Positions 1 through 9,030 of a stretch of DNA of 64,000 bases are shown piece after piece (within the stretch, counting starts at the first letter, position 1; the number at the start of each line of letters is the position of its first letter). The position numbers were made by a program, and so were the translations under genes. The notes under the pieces are model-generated. The model was given only the letters and a program-made list of their open reading frames with translations. It was not told the origin of the DNA and did not search any database. Source of the stretch: CALAGB01 sp963789565 (lineage in GTDB: Bacteria; Chloroflexota; Chloroflexia; Thermomicrobiales; Thermomicrobiaceae); NCBI GenBank assembly GCA_963789565.1, contig CAWBKX010000002.1, positions 2,418,001 to 2,482,000 on the forward strand, read 5' to 3'.

Positions 1-101
1 CGCGCCGGAATGAGGGCTTCTGTGATGCGGTACCTAGAGCGCTAGCATCTCGAATTTCACCTGGGTAGTCTGCTCGCCTGGCTAGTCAAGACCAGCCACG
101 A

Positions 102-599
102 TCAACCCCACTTGTCGCCCGGCTCGACATCCGGGATACCCTGGTCCCAGTCGATGATCCGGCGCGAAAGGCCGGACGACCAGACGATGTTCGCCCGGAC
201 CGGGCCATGCTCCCCCAGTCTATCGGTCAAATCTTCCAGATGCGCCGTCGACGAGACTACCGGTTTCAGCACGATGCAGTACGCGCCGCCCACCTTGAGC
301 ACTTCGAGGATCGCAGGGTAGTCGTTCGGGCGGGCCAGCTTCAACATGCATGTATTGTGATCGCAGCGCATCTCGATCAAGGCCATGATCGGCAGCCCGA
401 TCCGCGCCGGGTCCACCTCGGCAAGATAGCCGGTGATGATGCCCGACTCCTCGAGCCGCCGCACACGCTCCGCCACCGAGGGGGACGAGAGCCCGAATCG
501 CCTCGACAGCTCGTTATAGGAGAGCCGACCGTCGGCTTACAACTCCCGCAGAATGGCCCAGTCGAGTGAGTCGAGCGATTTTGCTGATCGTGAAGTCAT
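102..599 (-). pseudogene. Lrp/AsnC-family transcriptional regulator, nonsense mutation in the HTH
   Basis: Read from the ATG at 599, the frame gives a complete Lrp/AsnC protein of 165 residues: an N-terminal winged helix (residues about 12-55, ending in AERVRRLEESGIITGY) and a C-terminal RAM ligand-binding domain. Codon 21 (537-539) is TAA inside ILREL-stop-ADGRLS, where relatives commonly have Gln (inference). CAA to TAA is one transition, so the gene is otherwise intact. A GTG at 476 could restart translation but would lack most of the DNA-binding helix. The call is a recent pseudogene or a base error; family assignment is confident. Confidence 0.75.
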
Positions 600-1280
600 C
601 TGGCGCATCGCCTTTCAATCAGTTCACCAAGATAGCGGTTTCCAAAGCGACGGACATTCAAACAGTGTGCCTACCCGTCTCAGCTGATAGCGACGCTAGA
701 AAGCTGCCTGTCGTACATTCAGATTCCAATGAACAGAGTTGAAAAGGAACACGCATGCTGGATTTCATCGCCGATCTGCGTTCTCAGCAACACACGGCTA
801 ACCTGGCCAACAGCGCTCGACCGGATAGTCCGATCGTCGATGAGGATGTGCGTCGCCGCAACGTTGGGTTCAGTCGCGTCGCCGGCAATCGAATGAGCAC
901 CGCACTGCGACGGTCGGCGTACCGGCTCGATCCGGCACAAGATTGCCCGCCAATACCACGACGAAAGGGGATCAAACAGTCCAACGTCAGTGGCTCTCGC
1001 GGGCTTGAGTCGTGGAGTCTTCCGGACGAGTGATACGCGCGTCCGGGTTGGTTTCGTCCAACCCGTGTGGTCGCCGTTGACCGCATCGCTGGATACCTCA
1101 ATCTGTTGTCGGCTGGATCAATCGCATTGAGGCCAACGATGCCGGGTCTCAGGTGATACACAGGCTTTCCGAAAGAGATTGACGTGGCCATCGCATGTAC
1201 GCTCCAGGATGAACCTGCTACCCTCGACGCACCGGCGGGGCGGATCTGGACGAAGCCGGACGTCGAACGAGGAGGCGTAC
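600..1280. other. Intergenic stretch without a convincing gene
   Basis: About 680 bp between the broken Lrp gene and the RidA gene. A plus-strand frame at 755-1033 (92 codons) starts 7 bp after an AAAGGA-like site, but its product matches nothing I recognise and the second half has poor codon character. It may be a small hypothetical gene or chance. The divergent promoters of the flanking genes should lie here, but I cannot place them. Confidence 0.4.
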
Positions 1281-1760
1281 ATGCGAATCGAAGCGAAGCT
1301 GAGTGAGCTCGGATTGGTGTTGCCGGAGGCGGCCAAAGTTCCGCCGACGCTGCATCTCCCCTTTCCCTGGGTGCGCGTGCATGGCAACCGGCTCTTCGTC
1401 TCCGGCCACGGTCCGCAGCTTCCTGACGGCACGATCGCCGGACCATTCGGCAAGGTCGGTGCTGAAGTCAGCGAAGAGCAGGCGTATGAGTCGGCCAAGC
1501 TGGTCGGTCTCGCCATCCTCGGCAGTATCAAACGAGAGATCGGCGACCTCGATCGCGTTACGGCCTGGCTGCGCGTCTTTGGAATGGTGAACTCGGCGCC
1601 GGGCTTCAATCGCCAGCCCGCCGTCATCAATGGCTTCTCTGAATTGATCTTGCAGCTTTGGGGACAGTCCGGACAGCACGCGCGCTCGGCGGTGGGCATG
1701 GCCGGACTGCCGTTCGACATCCCCGTCGAGATCGAAGCCGAGGTCGAAATCGCCATCTAG
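1281..1760 (+). CDS. RidA/YjgF family protein (long subgroup)
   Basis: 159 residues, longer than the usual 125-130 of RidA; a COG0251 subgroup of about 155 residues has this form. VHGNRLFVSGHGPQLPDG near residue 33 and ARSAVGMAGLPFDIPVEIEAE near the C-terminus are family motifs, and the Arg of ARSAVG matches the substrate-binding arginine. RidA proteins hydrolyse reactive enamine/imine products of PLP dehydratases such as 2-aminoacrylate. The start at 1281 follows AGGAGG by 6 bp. A PLP dehydratase gene follows 68 bp downstream, which fits a protective role for its product. The upstream open frame from 1179 is ignored because it lacks an RBS. Confidence 0.85.
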   Translation: MRIEAKLSELGLVLPEAAKVPPTLHLPFPWVRVHGNRLFVSGHGPQLPDGTIAGPFGKVGAEVSEEQAYESAKLVGLAILGSIKREIGDLDRVTAWLRVFGMVNSAPGFNRQPAVINGFSELILQLWGQSGQHARSAVGMAGLPFDIPVEIEAEVEIAI

Positions 1761-1763
1761 TCT

Positions 1764-1787
1764 GTACGGGCGACGCATGCGTCGCCC
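1764..1787 (+). repeat. REP-like intergenic hairpin, perfect 20-bp palindrome
   Basis: GTAC followed by a perfect palindrome at 1768-1787 (arms GGGCGACGCA / TGCGTCGCCC). It lies just after the RidA stop. It belongs to the GTA-plus-hairpin family seen at six other sites in this window (see findings). Confidence 0.75.
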
Positions 1788-1828
1788 AACTCCATTGCCT
1801 GCATACGAACATGGAAGGAATGATGCCG

Positions 1829-2788
1829 ATGTCAGCAGAGCTTGTCCCGCTCGAGGAGATTCGCGCCGCGCGTGAACGCGTCAAAGACGCGGCACTGCGC
1901 ACTCCGCTGGTCAAGTTGAACTATGAAGATGCTCCTTGCGAGATCTACCTCAAGCTGGAGAATCTGCAGCCAATCGGCTCCTTCAAGTTGCGCGGTGCGG
2001 GTAACGCCATGCTGACCGCGCCGCGCGAGCAGCTTGAGCAGGGCGTCTGGACCGCCAGTGCCGGAAACATGGCGCAGGGCGTGGCCTGGTACGCGCGTCG
2101 TCTCGGCGTCAAGTGCACCGTCGTCGCGCCGGATCACGCGCCGGAGACCAAGCTGGCGGCCATAAAACGGTTGGGCGCCGACGTGGTGAAGACGCCGTTC
2201 GACTCCTGGTTCCGCATCCTCTCGACGCGAGAATTTCCGGGTATGTCTGGGCTCTTCGTCCATCCGGTGAGCGACCCGCCGGTGATGGCCGGCAATGGCA
2301 CCATTGGGCTGGAGATCTTCGAGGATCTGCCCGACGTTGACGCCGTCATCATTCCGTACGGTGGTGGCGGACTCAGCGGCGGCATCGGCTCGGCGCTGAG
2401 TCCGCTCAAGCCGGACACCAAGCTGTACGCGGTCGAGACGACGACCGCCGCGCCGGTGGCAGCCTCGTTCGCGGCGGGCTCACCGCAGGAGTTCAACTAC
2501 GTTGCCAGCTTCGTGGACGGCATGGGTGGACCCAGAGTGCTGCCGGACATGTGGCCGCTGATTAGCTCGCTGCTGGAAGGCTCGATCGTGGTGGAGCTCG
2601 AGCAGGTGGCGTCCGCCATCCGCTTGCTGGTCGAACGCCATCGCGTCATCGCCGAAGGGGCAGGAGCCGCCGCGTTGGCCGCCGCGCTGACGGGCAAAGC
2701 GGGCAGCGGCAAGGTGGTCTGCATCGTCTCGGGTGGCAACCTGGATACCAAGAAGCTCATCACTATCCTGCAGGGCGATGTGCCGTAG
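1829..2788 (+). CDS. PLP-dependent threonine/serine dehydratase-like enzyme (fold type II)
   Basis: 319 residues, one catalytic domain without the C-terminal ACT regulatory domain, so closer to catabolic dehydratases than biosynthetic IlvA. Lys53 in SFKLRGA should form the Schiff base, and PYGGGGLSGG (177-186) is the phosphate-binding glycine loop. SAGNMAQG (77-84) has Met where threonine dehydratases usually have His, so substrate may differ. Four ATGs cluster at 1811-1829. I chose 1829 because GGAAGG at 1813-1818 sits 10 bp upstream of it. Downstream of RidA in the same direction, probably one transcript. Confidence 0.85.
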   Translation: MSAELVPLEEIRAARERVKDAALRTPLVKLNYEDAPCEIYLKLENLQPIGSFKLRGAGNAMLTAPREQLEQGVWTASAGNMAQGVAWYARRLGVKCTVVAPDHAPETKLAAIKRLGADVVKTPFDSWFRILSTREFPGMSGLFVHPVSDPPVMAGNGTIGLEIFEDLPDVDAVIIPYGGGGLSGGIGSALSPLKPDTKLYAVETTTAAPVAASFAAGSPQEFNYVASFVDGMGGPRVLPDMWPLISSLLEGSIVVELEQVASAIRLLVERHRVIAEGAGAAALAAALTGKAGSGKVVCIVSGGNLDTKKLITILQGDVP

Positions 2789-2810
2789 GGGTGACGATCG
2801 TGCCCAATGC

Positions 2811-2824
2811 CCGACGGATGTCGG
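2811..2824. terminator. Small hairpin between convergent genes
   Basis: CCGAC-ggat-GTCGG stem-loop between the stop of the PLP dehydratase and the stop of the minus-strand hydrolase. It has no T-tract, so its role as a terminator is only suggested by position. Confidence 0.3.
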
Positions 2825-2843
2825 CGGGTAGGCAGCCGAAATG

Positions 2844-3653
2844 CTAGGCGGGTCTTCGCTTACGGGAGAGAAACTCCACCAGGACCTCGTTGAAGGCCTC
2901 GGGAGCTTCCATGTTCGCCATGTGTCCGGCGTTTGGGATGACGGCCAGCTCCGCGCCGGGAATCTCCTCCGTCATCCTGTGGGCATACGCATGAAAATCC
3001 GCGAGGTCCCGTTCCCCGAGGATGACCAGAGTCGGTACCGAGATCTGCTTGAGTCGTTCCGCCACCGGCGGCACGAGCTCCACGGCAGGTTCATGGTTGA
3101 GCCAGTGCCAACCTGAATAGCGGCCAACCATGGCCGACAGACGGTGCGCCACTTCCGGTCGCTCGATCGCTGGCTCAAACAGCGGATGAGTCAACCACGA
3201 CTCGCGGGCCGCATCCAAACCGTTTTCCCGCGCAGCGTTGTAGACCGCTCGGAGACGGTCGCCCGTTTCCTTTGAAAACGGGGAACCCGGTAGGACGCTG
3301 TCGACCACAATCAGGCTGCGCACGCGCTCAGGATAGGTGCAGGCGAAACGTAGGGCGATGCCGCCTCCCATTGAGAGCCCGCAGATATGGGCACTCGGGA
3401 AGCCAAGAACGTCGAGTAGAGCGTTGAGATCGTCGTGGTGCGTGTATTGTTCGAGCGGCAGGCTCGATTGGCCAAACCCGCGCGCATCGTAGCGAACAAC
3501 CGTGGACTGCTGGGTCAGGGCGGGCATCTGGTCATTCCACATGGACATGTCGAGTGTGACGCCGTGAATGAATACGATGGGCTCACCCTGACCGGCGATC
3601 TCGTAGGCGATGCGCGCATTGTTGGCGGTTGCGAATTGAATATCGTTAGCCAT
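2844..3653 (-). CDS. Alpha/beta hydrolase
   Basis: 269 residues, one alpha/beta-hydrolase domain. The oxyanion-hole motif HGVTLDMSMW follows strand 3 (residue 30). The nucleophile elbow is GLSMGG with Ser94, the acid is probably in VILGERD and the histidine in NAGHMANMEAPEAF near the C-terminus. This resembles 3-oxoadipate enol-lactonase and related esterases, but the substrate cannot be read from sequence. Monocistronic on the minus strand; soluble, no signal peptide. Confidence 0.85.
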   Translation of the reverse strand: MANDIQFATANNARIAYEIAGQGEPIVFIHGVTLDMSMWNDQMPALTQQSTVVRYDARGFGQSSLPLEQYTHHDDLNALLDVLGFPSAHICGLSMGGGIALRFACTYPERVRSLIVVDSVLPGSPFSKETGDRLRAVYNAARENGLDAARESWLTHPLFEPAIERPEVAHRLSAMVGRYSGWHWLNHEPAVELVPPVAERLKQISVPTLVILGERDLADFHAYAHRMTEEIPGAELAVIPNAGHMANMEAPEAFNEVLVEFLSRKRRPA

Positions 3654-3815
3654 TTCGCTCCAACTCGCTGTGTCGCAGCGTTGGATCGTGGGATCGACCG
3701 TTCGCCGGGTCGCTCTGTCCGATGAATGAGGAGCTAGTACGCGGCATTGCCGTAAACGGATTTCAAGGATTCGAACAAGAGTTCCGGGCCGGGCGGGTGC
3801 TCCGAATACAGCCGC

Positions 3816-4313
3816 CTACGATTCGGTGGGGTTCTCCTGCGGTAGCAGGTAGTCGGGGACGTCTTCGGGATCGAGTAGGGCCACCGCTTCCGGGAATTCG
3901 GCGCCAAGCTGCTGGACGCGTTGGGCGAATGCGGCGTCCTTGCCCAGATCGACTGCGGTGTCGATTGTCTCAGCGAATCGTTCGACCTCGACAAGGAAGC
4001 CACCACCCAGCGCCGAGGTGTAAATCGCTTCACCAGGCTGCACCACGACCTCGGCCGCTTCGCGCCAGCGCGGGTGACCGTTCGGGCTGTTGGCGGTCAT
4101 CCAACGAATCATCTGGATCGTGCCGTCTGGCTGAATGTAGTAGTAGAGCGCGACCGCCTCGCCGGATTCGACGATGACCTTGTCTCCTTCAACCGACGCC
4201 AGTTCGCCGATCGCCTGAGCCAGTTCACCCAACTTCTCACGCCGCGCGGCTTGCGATAGGACCGGCTTAGCCTCTTCGGCCGCTACCTGCTCGATTTGCT
4301 CGTCCGACGTCAT
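3816..4313 (-). CDS. Conserved hypothetical protein
   Basis: 165 residues, acidic, no signal peptide or membrane segment. I do not recognise a family. The N-terminal 35 residues look helical (EQIEQVAAEEAKP). The middle contains a YYYIQPDGTIQMIRWMT segment that looks like a beta sheet, and the tail is rich in Glu and Asp. The start at 4313 is preferred over 4370 because GAGGG lies about 6 bp upstream of it. The coding character is good and no overlapping frame competes. Confidence 0.6.
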   Translation of the reverse strand: MTSDEQIEQVAAEEAKPVLSQAARREKLGELAQAIGELASVEGDKVIVESGEAVALYYYIQPDGTIQMIRWMTANSPNGHPRWREAAEVVVQPGEAIYTSALGGGFLVEVERFAETIDTAVDLGKDAAFAQRVQQLGAEFPEAVALLDPEDVPDYLLPQENPTES

Positions 4314-4549
4314 TCCGATCCCTCTCACACGCCCAAATCCGCCCATATCGTCGCTCGCCTGATTGTACACGCAGCACGAGCACCGCTGAATTGGCGGCTA
4401 TGCTAGGATGCGGCCAGAGGCGGGCATCCGGCGGCGTTGGTCGACACTCGTAGTCTCGGTTCACGCGCACTGACGCTGCGACATGATTCGAACAGCCCGA
4501 ACTCGGTGCAGGGCGACGTGCAGCGTACGACAAGAGGGAGTGGTGAAAA

Positions 4550-5449
4550 ATGGCACAGCGATATCCCGGCGTCTATCCAGCAATGTCGACGCCCCTTACT
4601 GAAGATCGCGAAATCGATCACGAGGGGATCAAGAACGTCGTCGGCTACCTCTTCGATAACGGCGTCGACGGGCTCTCGATCCTCGGCTCAACCGGGGAGT
4701 GCTCGGCCCTTCGACGCGAGCAGCGCAAGGAAGCGCTCTCCCTGGCATTGGAGTTTGGCGGCGATCGCGGCACCATCTTCACCGGCGCGGCCGGGTCAGT
4801 GACGGCTGACGTCATTTCTGATCTGAAGTCGATCGACGGTATGGGCGCCAAAGGCGCGTTGGTTCCGCCACCCTTCTACTATCCTCTTAATAATCAAGGG
4901 GTCGTCACCTATTACGAGCGGGTCGCCGAGGCCAGTCCGGTGCCGATCATCCTCTACAACATTCCGCGCATCACGAAAGTGCAGATCACGGTTGAGGCCA
5001 TCACGCGGCTCATCGAGCATCCCAACATCATGGGCATCAAGGACAGCAGCGGCGACTTCGGCTACTTCCAGGAGGTCGCTCGCCTGGCCGAAAGCTACCC
5101 CGGCTTCACGGTGCTGACCGGTTCCGACTCCATGCTGGCCGCGTCCCTCTACGTCGGTGGACACGGCATCATCGGGGCAGGCGTCAACATCGCGCCGGAC
5201 GTGGTCGTGGCGGTCTACCACGCCGCCATGAGTGGTGACCGAAGCAAGGCCATCTCCATGCAACACAAGGTGACGGATGCCGTGAACGCCTGCCGCGTGG
5301 GAGTCTTCCCAGGGGCGTACAAGGCGCAGTTCGCCCTCAAGGGGCTGTGTCAGCCGCACATGGCCTGGCCGATCCCATCGCTCAACAAATCCGAGATGGA
5401 GCAAATGCGCAAGAATCTGGTCGAAGCGGGCGTGCTGTCCGCGGAATAA
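4550..5449 (+). CDS. DapA/NAL-family class I aldolase (dihydrodipicolinate synthase-like)
   Basis: 299 residues, a full-length TIM-barrel of the DapA/N-acetylneuraminate lyase family. GSTGEC (46-51) is the pyruvate carboxylate-binding loop, Tyr136 in YNIPR is the catalytic tyrosine and Lys164 in GIKDSSGD forms the Schiff base with a 2-oxo acid. Family members condense or cleave pyruvate adducts. The isolated setting away from lysine genes, and the M20 peptidase 24 bp downstream, argue for a catabolic lyase rather than DapA itself. AGGGAG precedes the ATG by about 10 bp. Confidence 0.85.
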   Translation: MAQRYPGVYPAMSTPLTEDREIDHEGIKNVVGYLFDNGVDGLSILGSTGECSALRREQRKEALSLALEFGGDRGTIFTGAAGSVTADVISDLKSIDGMGAKGALVPPPFYYPLNNQGVVTYYERVAEASPVPIILYNIPRITKVQITVEAITRLIEHPNIMGIKDSSGDFGYFQEVARLAESYPGFTVLTGSDSMLAASLYVGGHGIIGAGVNIAPDVVVAVYHAAMSGDRSKAISMQHKVTDAVNACRVGVFPGAYKAQFALKGLCQPHMAWPIPSLNKSEMEQMRKNLVEAGVLSAE

Positions 5450-5473
5450 TCGTCAACGGGGAGGAACATCACC

Positions 5474-6844
5474 ATGGCCGAGGCCTGGGAAAATTATCTG
5501 GATGAGACGGAGGCGTCCGATCTCGAGGCACTGAACGAGCTGTTGCGCATTCCGAGCATCAGCGCCCTGCCGGAGCATGACGCCGACGTGGCGCGCGCGG
5601 CTGAGTGGATGGCCGCCAAGCTGCGCGAAGCGGGCGTGCCCGAAGTGGAGCTGCTGCCGACCGGCCGCAACCCGATCGTCTTTGGCAGCTGGCACGTCGA
5701 TGACAGTCAGCCAACCGCCATGATCTACGGTCATTACGACGTTCAACCGCCCGACCCACTCGATCTGTGGGAGTCGGCGCCCTTTGAGCCGACCGTGCGG
5801 GACGGCAAACTCTACGCCCGTGGCTCGACCGACGACAAAGGCAACGCCTTCGCCACCGTCAACGCGATCGCGGCGCTGAACGCCACCCAGGGCGGCCCCA
5901 AGATCAACGTCAAGTTCTTCTTCGAGGGCGAAGAGGAGGTCGGCAGCCCCAGCTTGCCGAAGTTCGTGCATGAGCAGCGAGAGCGTCTGGCCTGCGATTG
6001 GGTCATCTCGGCCGACGGCGATATGTACGACGAGGCTATCCCGTCGCTGACGATGTCGAGCAAGGGATTGGCCGCCTGCCAGGTCGACCTGCGCACCGCC
6101 GACACCGACATGCACTCCGGCATGTACGGCGCGGCCATGCCGAACGCGGTGCAACACCTCGTACAACTGGCGGCCACGTTCCACACATCGGACAACCGTG
6201 TGGCAGTCCAGGGCTTCTACGACAGGGTCAAGGATCTGACGCCACAGGAGCGCGCCGATATCGGTGAAGTGCCGTTCGACGAAGAGTCGTATCGTGCGTC
6301 AGTTAATGCTCCCGCCCTCTGGGGTGAAGAAGGCTATTCGCCGCTGGAGCGTGCCTGGGGTCGTCCGACGCTGGACCTGAACGGCATCTGGGGTGGCTTC
6401 CAGGGGGAGGGTACCAAGACCGTCACGCCGTGTGAGGCGCACGTCAAGATCACCTGCCGTCTCGTGCCGGATCAGAACCCGGATGAGATCCTGGACCTCA
6501 TCGAGGCGCACGTGAACAAGCATTGCCCGCCGACCGCCAAAGTCTCAATGCGACGTTTCCCGGGCTCGGCACGACCGTTCTCGATCAGCAAGCAGAACCC
6601 GGCGCTGGTGAAGGCAGCCGACGTGCTCGGTGATCTCTACGATCGGGACCCGCTCTACGTGCGCACCGGCGGCACGGTGCCGGTGGCCGAGATCTTCCAG
6701 CAGGAACTGGGGGCCGACATGATCTTCTACGCCTTCGGTCTGCCTGATTCACGCGTCCACGCACCGAACGAATCATTCCACCTGAAATCGTTCGCGCTGG
6801 CACGCAAGGCCTACTGCGCCTATTTGAACGCATTGGCGAGGTAG
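5474..6844 (+). CDS. M20 family dipeptidase/metallopeptidase
   Basis: 456 residues, typical for M20A dipeptidases of the CNDP/PepV-like group. YGHYDVQ (His87, Asp89) and GSTDDKG (118-124) carry the first zinc ligands. FEGEEEVGS (150-158) carries the catalytic glutamates, SADGDM follows, and SRVHAPNE near the C-terminus gives the last histidine ligand. The inserted lid domain spans about 210-330. It probably hydrolyses short peptides or N-acyl amino acids in the cytoplasm. GGGGAGG lies 10 bp before the ATG; 24 bp from the DapA-like gene, likely one operon. Confidence 0.9.
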   Translation: MAEAWENYLDETEASDLEALNELLRIPSISALPEHDADVARAAEWMAAKLREAGVPEVELLPTGRNPIVFGSWHVDDSQPTAMIYGHYDVQPPDPLDLWESAPFEPTVRDGKLYARGSTDDKGNAFATVNAIAALNATQGGPKINVKFFFEGEEEVGSPSLPKFVHEQRERLACDWVISADGDMYDEAIPSLTMSSKGLAACQVDLRTADTDMHSGMYGAAMPNAVQHLVQLAATFHTSDNRVAVQGFYDRVKDLTPQERADIGEVPFDEESYRASVNAPALWGEEGYSPLERAWGRPTLDLNGIWGGFQGEGTKTVTPCEAHVKITCRLVPDQNPDEILDLIEAHVNKHCPPTAKVSMRRFPGSARPFSISKQNPALVKAADVLGDLYDRDPLYVRTGGTVPVAEIFQQELGADMIFYAFGLPDSRVHAPNESFHLKSFALARKAYCAYLNALAR

Positions 6845-6853
6845 ACAGGCATT

Positions 6854-6870
6854 TTCGAAGTCGCTTCGAA
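6854..6870. terminator. Hairpin after the M20 peptidase gene
   Basis: TTCGAAG-tcg-CTTCGAA perfect 7-bp stem with a 3-nt loop, 10 bp after the M20 stop and before the converging permease gene. It is probably a shared terminator; there is no long T-run. Confidence 0.45.
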
Positions 6871-6880
6871 GGCACGAGTA

Positions 6881-6906
6881 GTAAGGGCGAAGCTCGCCTT
6901 CGCCCT
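6881..6906 (+). repeat. REP-like intergenic hairpin
   Basis: GTA followed by AGGGCGAA (6884-6891), a 7-nt loop and TTCGCCCT (6899-6906). It is the second member of the GTA-plus-hairpin family, in the gap between two convergent genes. Confidence 0.7.
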
Positions 6907-6947
6907 CGTTTGCTCAGACGCTGTGCCAATTTCCGCCAGAGTCGTCG

Positions 6948-8318
6948 TCACGCATACCCAAACATTGGTGGGAAGACGATGATCACGAGCGCCGCCCAGA
7001 GAGCGTAGACCGGCAAATAGTCCGTCTGCCAGCGTTCGAGAGCAGCGAACGATCCCCGCTTGCTCAGAAAGCGGACGTAGAGCAGAGCGGACCATGCCAG
7101 GTTGACCAGGAGGATCACGTTCACACCCAGAACGGCCACGCGGTTCGGACTGAACCCATACTCGGTGATGCGGTCGGCGATAGCCCATAGCGCGATTGAG
7201 TTGGCCAACAGCGCGCTGATTACCAGCACGACCTGCATCACATCGAAGAATCCCGGAGGCGATTGAGGGTCCCGCGCCGAAATTGAGTAGAGCAGCAGGC
7301 CCAGGACAAGCACCAGGAGCAGGTTGAACTCGGCCAGCATGTCCCGCTCGAAATCGATCCCGCGTCCGGTCCACAGCATCGCACCCAGAAACGCAATCAG
7401 CATGGCGGCAAACAGGGGTGTGAAGAGCCTCGTCAGCACGGGAGCCATGTTCTCGATCACGCTTTGCTTCGCCTCGACCAGCCACGCGGCGACCAGCACC
7501 GCGCCCGCGGCTCCGCATGGCAGCAGCCACGACTGGATGAACGTCTCGGGTTGGATCCCAATAGTTTGGAACATCATCACCAGGAATGCGGTGAAGACGG
7601 CGCCACCGAGGGCGATCAGGACGTAATAGATGAAGAGCTCACCGGTGAATCGAATGAAGTCCATGCGGCCACTTACCTGGGTCCAGCGACTGCCAGCGTA
7701 GGCAACGCCCAGCGCCAGCCAGAGCACGATCGGCATGTGAATCGCCGTGAGCGCTTCCGTCGCGCCTTTCGAGGCAAATGGATAGACGTTGGCCGAGACA
7801 GCTGCCACAACGAACACAATCGCCAGCCAGCGAAACGTGCTGGTGGCGACCTGTCGTTTCCAGACGAAGTAGCCGGTCAGGAGCGGGAGGACGAACAGAC
7901 TCGCGTTGCGTGCGTAGAAGAATGTGTCTTGATCTATCTGCATACCGAAGAGCGCTGGCGCCTTGACTGCCACAGCCGCCACTACCGCCAGGCAGATGGC
8001 GACGATAGCAGTCTTCCGACTCGCCTGTCGCGAGTCGTCGTCAGTCTCGGACGGCACAACGAGTTGTTTCCAGAGCCGTTCCGAGTGCTCGAAGGCGAAT
8101 TCCTGTGCGAGCGCATCGAGCTGGCCGACCCGCTTTACCGCCACCAGGAACGCTTCATCTGTGGCCAGCCCCGCGTCGATGAGTGCGGCGACCTGCTCGC
8201 GCAGATGGTCTTCTAATTCGGCAATGTCGACGGAGTGGATCGTCTGCCTGCGGCGGAGGTAGCCGCGCCACTGGTCGATCTGCTCCTCGAGTACTACGCC
8301 GTGATTGAGAACCGACAT
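6948..8318 (-). CDS. Permease-prefix-domain multi-spanning membrane protein
   Basis: 456 residues. The first 90 residues are a soluble helical prefix (EEQIDQWRGYLRRRQTIHSVDIAELEDHLREQ), typical of the permease prefix/HAAS domain paired with PadR regulators. About ten hydrophobic helices follow up to the C-terminus. No transport or catalytic motif is visible. The start at 8318 is taken because it opens the prefix domain; sequence upstream in the same frame is the PadR gene in another frame. Only 7 bp separate it from the PadR stop, so the two are co-transcribed and PadR probably controls this protein. Confidence 0.75.
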   Translation of the reverse strand: MSVLNHGVVLEEQIDQWRGYLRRRQTIHSVDIAELEDHLREQVAALIDAGLATDEAFLVAVKRVGQLDALAQEFAFEHSERLWKQLVVPSETDDDSRQASRKTAIVAICLAVVAAVAVKAPALFGMQIDQDTFFYARNASLFVLPLLTGYFVWKRQVATSTFRWLAIVFVVAAVSANVYPFASKGATEALTAIHMPIVLWLALGVAYAGSRWTQVSGRMDFIRFTGELFIYYVLIALGGAVFTAFLVMMFQTIGIQPETFIQSWLLPCGAAGAVLVAAWLVEAKQSVIENMAPVLTRLFTPLFAAMLIAFLGAMLWTGRGIDFERDMLAEFNLLLVLVLGLLLYSISARDPQSPPGFFDVMQVVLVISALLANSIALWAIADRITEYGFSPNRVAVLGVNVILLVNLAWSALLYVRFLSKRGSFAALERWQTDYLPVYALWAALVIIVFPPMFGYA

Positions 8319-8325
8319 CAACGGA

Positions 8326-8709
8326 CTACCGGTAGCAGTGTCGCGGCGTTCGCCGGACGATCGGATGAAAAGGCGAGAGCGAGAGTGCCTGCCAGACGCC
8401 GCGGAGCGTCGCGTCCACCGCCTGCCACTGGCGACGTTCCTCCGCGAGCTGGGTTCGGCCCTGGGCCGTAATTCGGTAGTACTTGCGCCTACGCCCGGTA
8501 TCGGCAACTTCCCAGCGCGCCTCGATATATCCGAGCCGCTCGAGACGATGCAGTACGGGGTAGAGCATTCCGTCGGTCCACTCCATGTGCCCACCGGAAA
8601 GCTCCCGCACTCGCTGGATAATCGCGTAGCCATAGCTATCCTCGCTGGCCAGGATAGCCAGGACGATGGGGGTCGATGATGCGGCGATCAGGTCTTTATT
8701 GATGTCCAT
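8326..8709 (-). CDS. PadR family transcriptional regulator
   Basis: 127 residues. The winged helix-turn-helix of PadR spans residues 10-90: ILASEDSYGYAIIQRV, then GMLYPVLHRLERLGYIEARW and RRKYYRITAQGRTQL. The C-terminal dimer helix is short and the tail is arginine-rich. The start at 8709 follows GGAGAG by 4 bp. Its downstream partner is a permease-prefix membrane protein, a frequent PadR pairing. Autoregulation is likely; a repeated heptamer upstream may be the operator. Confidence 0.85.
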   Translation of the reverse strand: MDINKDLIAASSTPIVLAILASEDSYGYAIIQRVRELSGGHMEWTDGMLYPVLHRLERLGYIEARWEVADTGRRRKYYRITAQGRTQLAEERRQWQAVDATLRGVWQALSLSPFHPIVRRTPRHCYR

Positions 8710-8767
8710 ATGGCTCTCCACGAATCAACGCCTCGCAGGGTTGTCGAGGCGTCCACGTCTTTACATA

Positions 8768-8796
8768 GAGGTATTATGCATGACAGTGGGAGGTAT
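8768..8796 (-). promoter_or_regulatory. Candidate PadR operator: direct repeats 22 bp apart
   Basis: On the minus strand ATACCTC occurs twice, at 8790-8796 and 8768-8774, exactly two helical turns apart and about 60-85 bp upstream of the PadR start. CATAAT between them could serve as a -10. The operator role is inference from position and phasing. Confidence 0.35.
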
Positions 8797-9030
8797 GTGA
8801 AGAGTCGTAAGTCCAAAAGCCTCGGCTGCGGAGAAGACGCTCCCTCACCGGTGACGAACGGACCTGCACCCGAAGCCCGATCGCAATCCGACATGTGTCT
8901 GGTTCCGAACGAGCCTGTCGATTTCAGCGTTGCGTCATCGACAATGGTGTAGAGGTGTACGACTGGAATGGCCACTCAGAAATGCCGATGAGGCCACAAC
9001 TCGGATGGATTTCGGAAGGAGCATAGGAAC

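Noticed and set aside
755..1033. 92-codon plus-strand frame with an RBS-like site
   Set aside because: No recognisable family and weak codon character in the second half; listed only under the intergenic entry.
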